64,000 bases of DNA, taken from Curtobacterium sp. VKM Ac-1395 (GTDB taxonomy: Bacteria; Actinomycetota; Actinomycetes; Actinomycetales; Microbacteriaceae). This document shows positions 61,540-64,000 of this stretch, piece by piece (the stretch's first letter is position 1; every line of letters starts with the position of its first letter). Location of the stretch: positions 124,001-188,000 of the forward strand of contig NZ_JADKRX010000003.1 in NCBI RefSeq assembly GCF_015350975.1, given 5' to 3'. Made by a program: the position numbers and the translations under genes. The notes under the pieces were generated by a model. It saw only the letters and a program-made list of their open reading frames with translations. It did no database searches and was not told the DNA's origin.

Positions 61540-62961
61540 ATGGTGAGCACCTTCGGGTCCCTCGCGACCGCGTACTCCGGCCTGAGCGCCGCCCGCGCCG
61601 GCATCGACGTCACCGGGCAGAACATCGCCAACGTGAACACCACGGGCTACACGCGGCAGCGCGTCACGCAGACGTCGGTCCCCACGGCGCAGACGGGCTT
61701 CATGCGCGGCACCGCTGCCCTCGCCGGCCAGGGCGTGTCCATCGACGGGATCGCGCGGCTCGGCTCGATGACCCTCGACGCGGGCGTGCGTGCGGCGGCG
61801 GGTTCATCCGCGTACGCCACCACCCGGGCCACCGCCCTCGACCAGCTCGAGACGGGGCTACACGAGCCCGGCACCGACGGACTGTCCGCGAAGCTCGACG
61901 CGTTCTGGTCGTCGTGGAGCGACCTCGCGTCGCACACCGAGGACCCCGGCGCCGGGACCGCACTCCTCGGCGCGGCCGGCACCGTCGTCGCCGCGCTCGC
62001 CAGTGGCTCGAAGGCCGTCGACGCCCAGTGGACGAGCGTCCGCGGGACGGTCGTCGGTCAGGTCCAGCAGCTCAACGACGCGGCGAAGCAGATCGCCGAC
62101 CTGAACGGTCGGATCCGCACCACCCTGGCGGGCGGCGGCAGCGCCAACGAGCTGCTCGACCAGCGCGACCAGCTCACCGAGCAGGTCGCATCGCTCGCGG
62201 GCGGCACCACCCGGACCAACGCCGACGGCACGGTCGACGTGCTCATCGGCGGGAACCCGCTCGTGCAGGGCAGCGACGCCCGGTCGATCGCCCTGGGCGG
62301 CGGCACCCGACTCGGCGACGGCGCCCCGCTCACCCTGACCTGGACCTCCGGTTCCGGCTCGGCCGTCGGGCTCGGCGGCGGTTCCATCGCCGGCAACCTC
62401 TCCCTGCTCGCCCCGGCGAACCAGGGCGGGACGGGCGGCGCACTCGCGCAGGCCTCCGCCGCCTACGACGCCACCGCCACCGCCATCGCCACGCAGGTGA
62501 ACGCCGTGCACCGCACCGGCACGACCGCAGGCGGCGCCACCGGGACCGACTTCTTCGCCCTCGCTGCCGGTGTCCCCGCTGCGCAGGGCCTGACGGTCCT
62601 GCCCACCGACGCGAGTGGACTCGCGACGCGGAACGCCGCCGGCGACCACGACGGCTCCGTCGCGGACGCCGTCGGGCAGCTCGGCGCTGCCCTGGACGCT
62701 CCCGACCGCACCTGGTCCGCGTTCGTGGCGGGCGTGGGCACGGCCTCCCGGTCGGCGACGTCCGAGTCCACGCTCTCCGGCCTCGCGCTCACCAGCGCCA
62801 GGACCCAGCAGCAGTCCAGCGCGGGCGTCGACCTCGACGAGGAGAACGTGAACCTGCTGAGCTACCAGCACGCGTACCAGGGCGCGGCGCGCGTCCTGAC
62901 CGCCGTCGACGAGATGCTCGACACCCTCATCAACCGCGTCGGCCTCGTCGGGAGGGGATGA
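61540..62961 (+). CDS. flgK: Hook-filament junction protein FlgK
   Basis: The 473-residue protein joins hook to filament. The N-terminal motif (STFGSLATAYSGLSAARAGI, then DVTGQNIANVNTTGYTRQRV) and the C-terminal DLDEENVNLLSYQHAYQGAA are diagnostic. ATG 61540 follows the flgN stop by 2 nt; its stop overlaps the flgL ATG (ATGA). Confidence 0.95.
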   Translation: MVSTFGSLATAYSGLSAARAGIDVTGQNIANVNTTGYTRQRVTQTSVPTAQTGFMRGTAALAGQGVSIDGIARLGSMTLDAGVRAAAGSSAYATTRATALDQLETGLHEPGTDGLSAKLDAFWSSWSDLASHTEDPGAGTALLGAAGTVVAALASGSKAVDAQWTSVRGTVVGQVQQLNDAAKQIADLNGRIRTTLAGGGSANELLDQRDQLTEQVASLAGGTTRTNADGTVDVLIGGNPLVQGSDARSIALGGGTRLGDGAPLTLTWTSGSGSAVGLGGGSIAGNLSLLAPANQGGTGGALAQASAAYDATATAIATQVNAVHRTGTTAGGATGTDFFALAAGVPAAQGLTVLPTDASGLATRNAAGDHDGSVADAVGQLGAALDAPDRTWSAFVAGVGTASRSATSESTLSGLALTSARTQQQSSAGVDLDEENVNLLSYQHAYQGAARVLTAVDEMLDTLINRVGLVGRG

Positions 62962-63845
62962 CCGTGATCGCCCGTGTGACCACCCAGATGTCCATGGCGG
63001 CAGCGACCAACCGGCTGCAGGCCGGAGCCGCGAAGCTCGCGCAGCTGACCGAGCAGGCCACCACGCTGAAGAACATCGGCAAGCCCTCCGACGACCCCGT
63101 CGGCACCGCGTCCGCGATGCAGGTGCGCAAGGAGCAGGCCGCGAACGCGCAGTTCACCCGCAACGCGGACGACGCCGCAGGCTGGCTCGCCACGACCGAC
63201 AGCGCCCTCGGGGACGTGTACTCCGTGCTCGCGAAGGCCCGGGACCTGACGGTCCAAGCCGCCAACACCGGCAGCATGAGCGACACCGACCGGGACGCCG
63301 TCGTGACGCAGCTCCGCGCCCTGTCCGCCGACCTCGCCGCGTCCGCCAACACGAAGTACGGCTCGCGTTCCGTGTTCGCCGGTTCGACCACCGCGGCGAC
63401 CGCGTTCGACCCGGCCACCGGGTGGGCGTCGTCCACCGCGACCGTCGACCGTCGCATCGGGGACGGCGCCTCGGTCCGCGTCGACACCTCGGGGCAGGCC
63501 GTGTTCGGCACCGGCAGCACGTCGGTGTTCGCCGCGATCGACTCCATCGTGACCGACCTGCAGAACGGCGTGAACGTGAACCCCCGGCTGAACGAGCTCG
63601 ACGCACACCTGACGACCGTCCGCGGTGTGCAGGCCGACGTCGGCGTGCGGCACGCGTCCGCGCTCACCGCGCAGTCCTCGTTGAAGTCCTCCTCGGTGGA
63701 CCTCGAGGCACGCCGGTCGTCGGTCGAGGACAAGGACCTCGCGAAGGCCGTCCTCGACCTCCAGCTCCAGCAGACCAACTACCAGGCAGCACTCGCCGTC
63801 ACCGCGAAGGTGCTGCAGCCGACCCTGATGGACTACCTCCGATGA
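62958..63845 (+). CDS. flgL: Hook-filament junction protein FlgL
   Basis: The 295-residue protein resembles flagellin at its ends: MTVIARVTTQMSMAAATNRL, KNIGKPSDDPVGTASAMQVR, and a C-terminal SSVEDKDLAKAVLDLQLQQT. It completes the junction with FlgK. Its stop overlaps the fliW ATG (ATGA), so the operon is tightly coupled. Confidence 0.94.
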   Translation: MTVIARVTTQMSMAAATNRLQAGAAKLAQLTEQATTLKNIGKPSDDPVGTASAMQVRKEQAANAQFTRNADDAAGWLATTDSALGDVYSVLAKARDLTVQAANTGSMSDTDRDAVVTQLRALSADLAASANTKYGSRSVFAGSTTAATAFDPATGWASSTATVDRRIGDGASVRVDTSGQAVFGTGSTSVFAAIDSIVTDLQNGVNVNPRLNELDAHLTTVRGVQADVGVRHASALTAQSSLKSSSVDLEARRSSVEDKDLAKAVLDLQLQQTNYQAALAVTAKVLQPTLMDYLR

Positions 63846-64000
63846 ACATCGCCCTCACCTTCACCGTCGCGCCGTTCGGCCTCGAGCCGCTCTCCGCCTT
63901 CGTGCTCTCCCCCATCGAGCACACCGACGGCCTGTTCGCGCTGGTCGGCTCGGGCACCACGGACACCGGGGTCGAGGACCCGCGGCTGTTCCTGCTCGAC
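63842..64000 (+). CDS. fliW: Flagellar assembly factor FliW (partial, runs off the window)
   Basis: The first 53 codons are present. The start MNIALTFTVAPFGLEPLSAF, the phrase DGLFALVGSG and the end PRLFLLD match the N-terminal half of FliW, which binds flagellin and the RNA-binding regulator CsrA. The gene overlaps flgL by ATGA. A csrA gene is expected next, beyond the window. Confidence 0.8.
   Translation, partial: MNIALTFTVAPFGLEPLSAFVLSPIEHTDGLFALVGSGTTDTGVEDPRLFLLD

Overview
This 64 kb window is chromosomal DNA from a high-GC, motile actinobacterium. The best fit is Microbacteriaceae, probably Curtobacterium or a close relative. That placement is an inference from codon use, the many GTG starts, TANNNT -10 boxes only 6-7 nt ahead of start codons (leaderless transcripts), DtxR-type iron control and an actinobacterial flagellar gene order. 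I see no rRNA, tRNA, CRISPR array, transposase or phage gene.

Left part (1-16.7 kb): the end of a metal-type ABC transporter; a secreted DUF4397 protein with a lipoprotein-like class F sortase and a SigK/RskA-type sigma/anti-sigma pair; a DUF475 membrane protein; a Na+/H+ antiporter; an MFS exporter; Hsp20 beside a decayed DHFR-family gene; an alanine-dehydrogenase-like enzyme divergent from an ABC drug-type exporter; a GH36 alpha-galactosidase; and a membrane protein whose ArsC/LMW-phosphatase P-loop has Ser instead of Cys.

Middle (16.8-36.6 kb): a patchwork of single genes typical of chemical defence (four acetyltransferases, a small P-loop kinase, a cytidine/blasticidin-type deaminase, a type A chloramphenicol acetyltransferase, a VOC protein); a complete ferric-siderophore ABC operon behind a DtxR/IdeR box; a BLUF photoreceptor facing a GAF protein; an SDR; a frameshifted membrane gene; a TetR/quinone-oxidoreductase pair; an ABC exporter; and an AraC regulator joined head to head with an MFS gene that has lost its 5' end.

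36.6-46.1 kb: the most striking accessory segment. A TetR protein very close to the Tn10 repressor, two tetO-like operators and a divergent FAD monooxygenase look like an environmental tetracycline-inactivation switch. Downstream of the monooxygenase run a carboxymuconolactone-decarboxylase-like gene, a cupin, a DUF2255 gene, an MmyB-type XRE regulator and an aldo-keto reductase. A second MmyB-type regulator is divergent from an MFS exporter. Three promoters here share a 7-7-7 palindrome, which may be the operator of the XRE paralogs. An acetyltransferase remnant, an intact acetyltransferase and an aminoglycoside/lincosamide-type nucleotidyltransferase close the segment.

46.1-64 kb: flagellar genes. 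On the minus strand, fliA, fliC, fliD-fliS-fliT and then flgB-flgC-fliE-fliF-fliG-fliH-fliI-fliJ-C40 peptidase-fliK-flgD-flgE, mostly with overlapping stop/start codons; on the plus strand flgN-flgK-flgL-fliW, running off the window. Three transcription units carry a FliA-like promoter (CTWACG, 14-15 nt, KCCGAYAG). The stator, switch (fliM/N) and export (flhA/B, fliOPQR) genes are not in the window.

Nine copies of a 42-54 bp near-perfect palindrome lie just after stop codons, often between convergent genes, and show compensatory arm changes. They look like a genome-specific family of bidirectional terminators.
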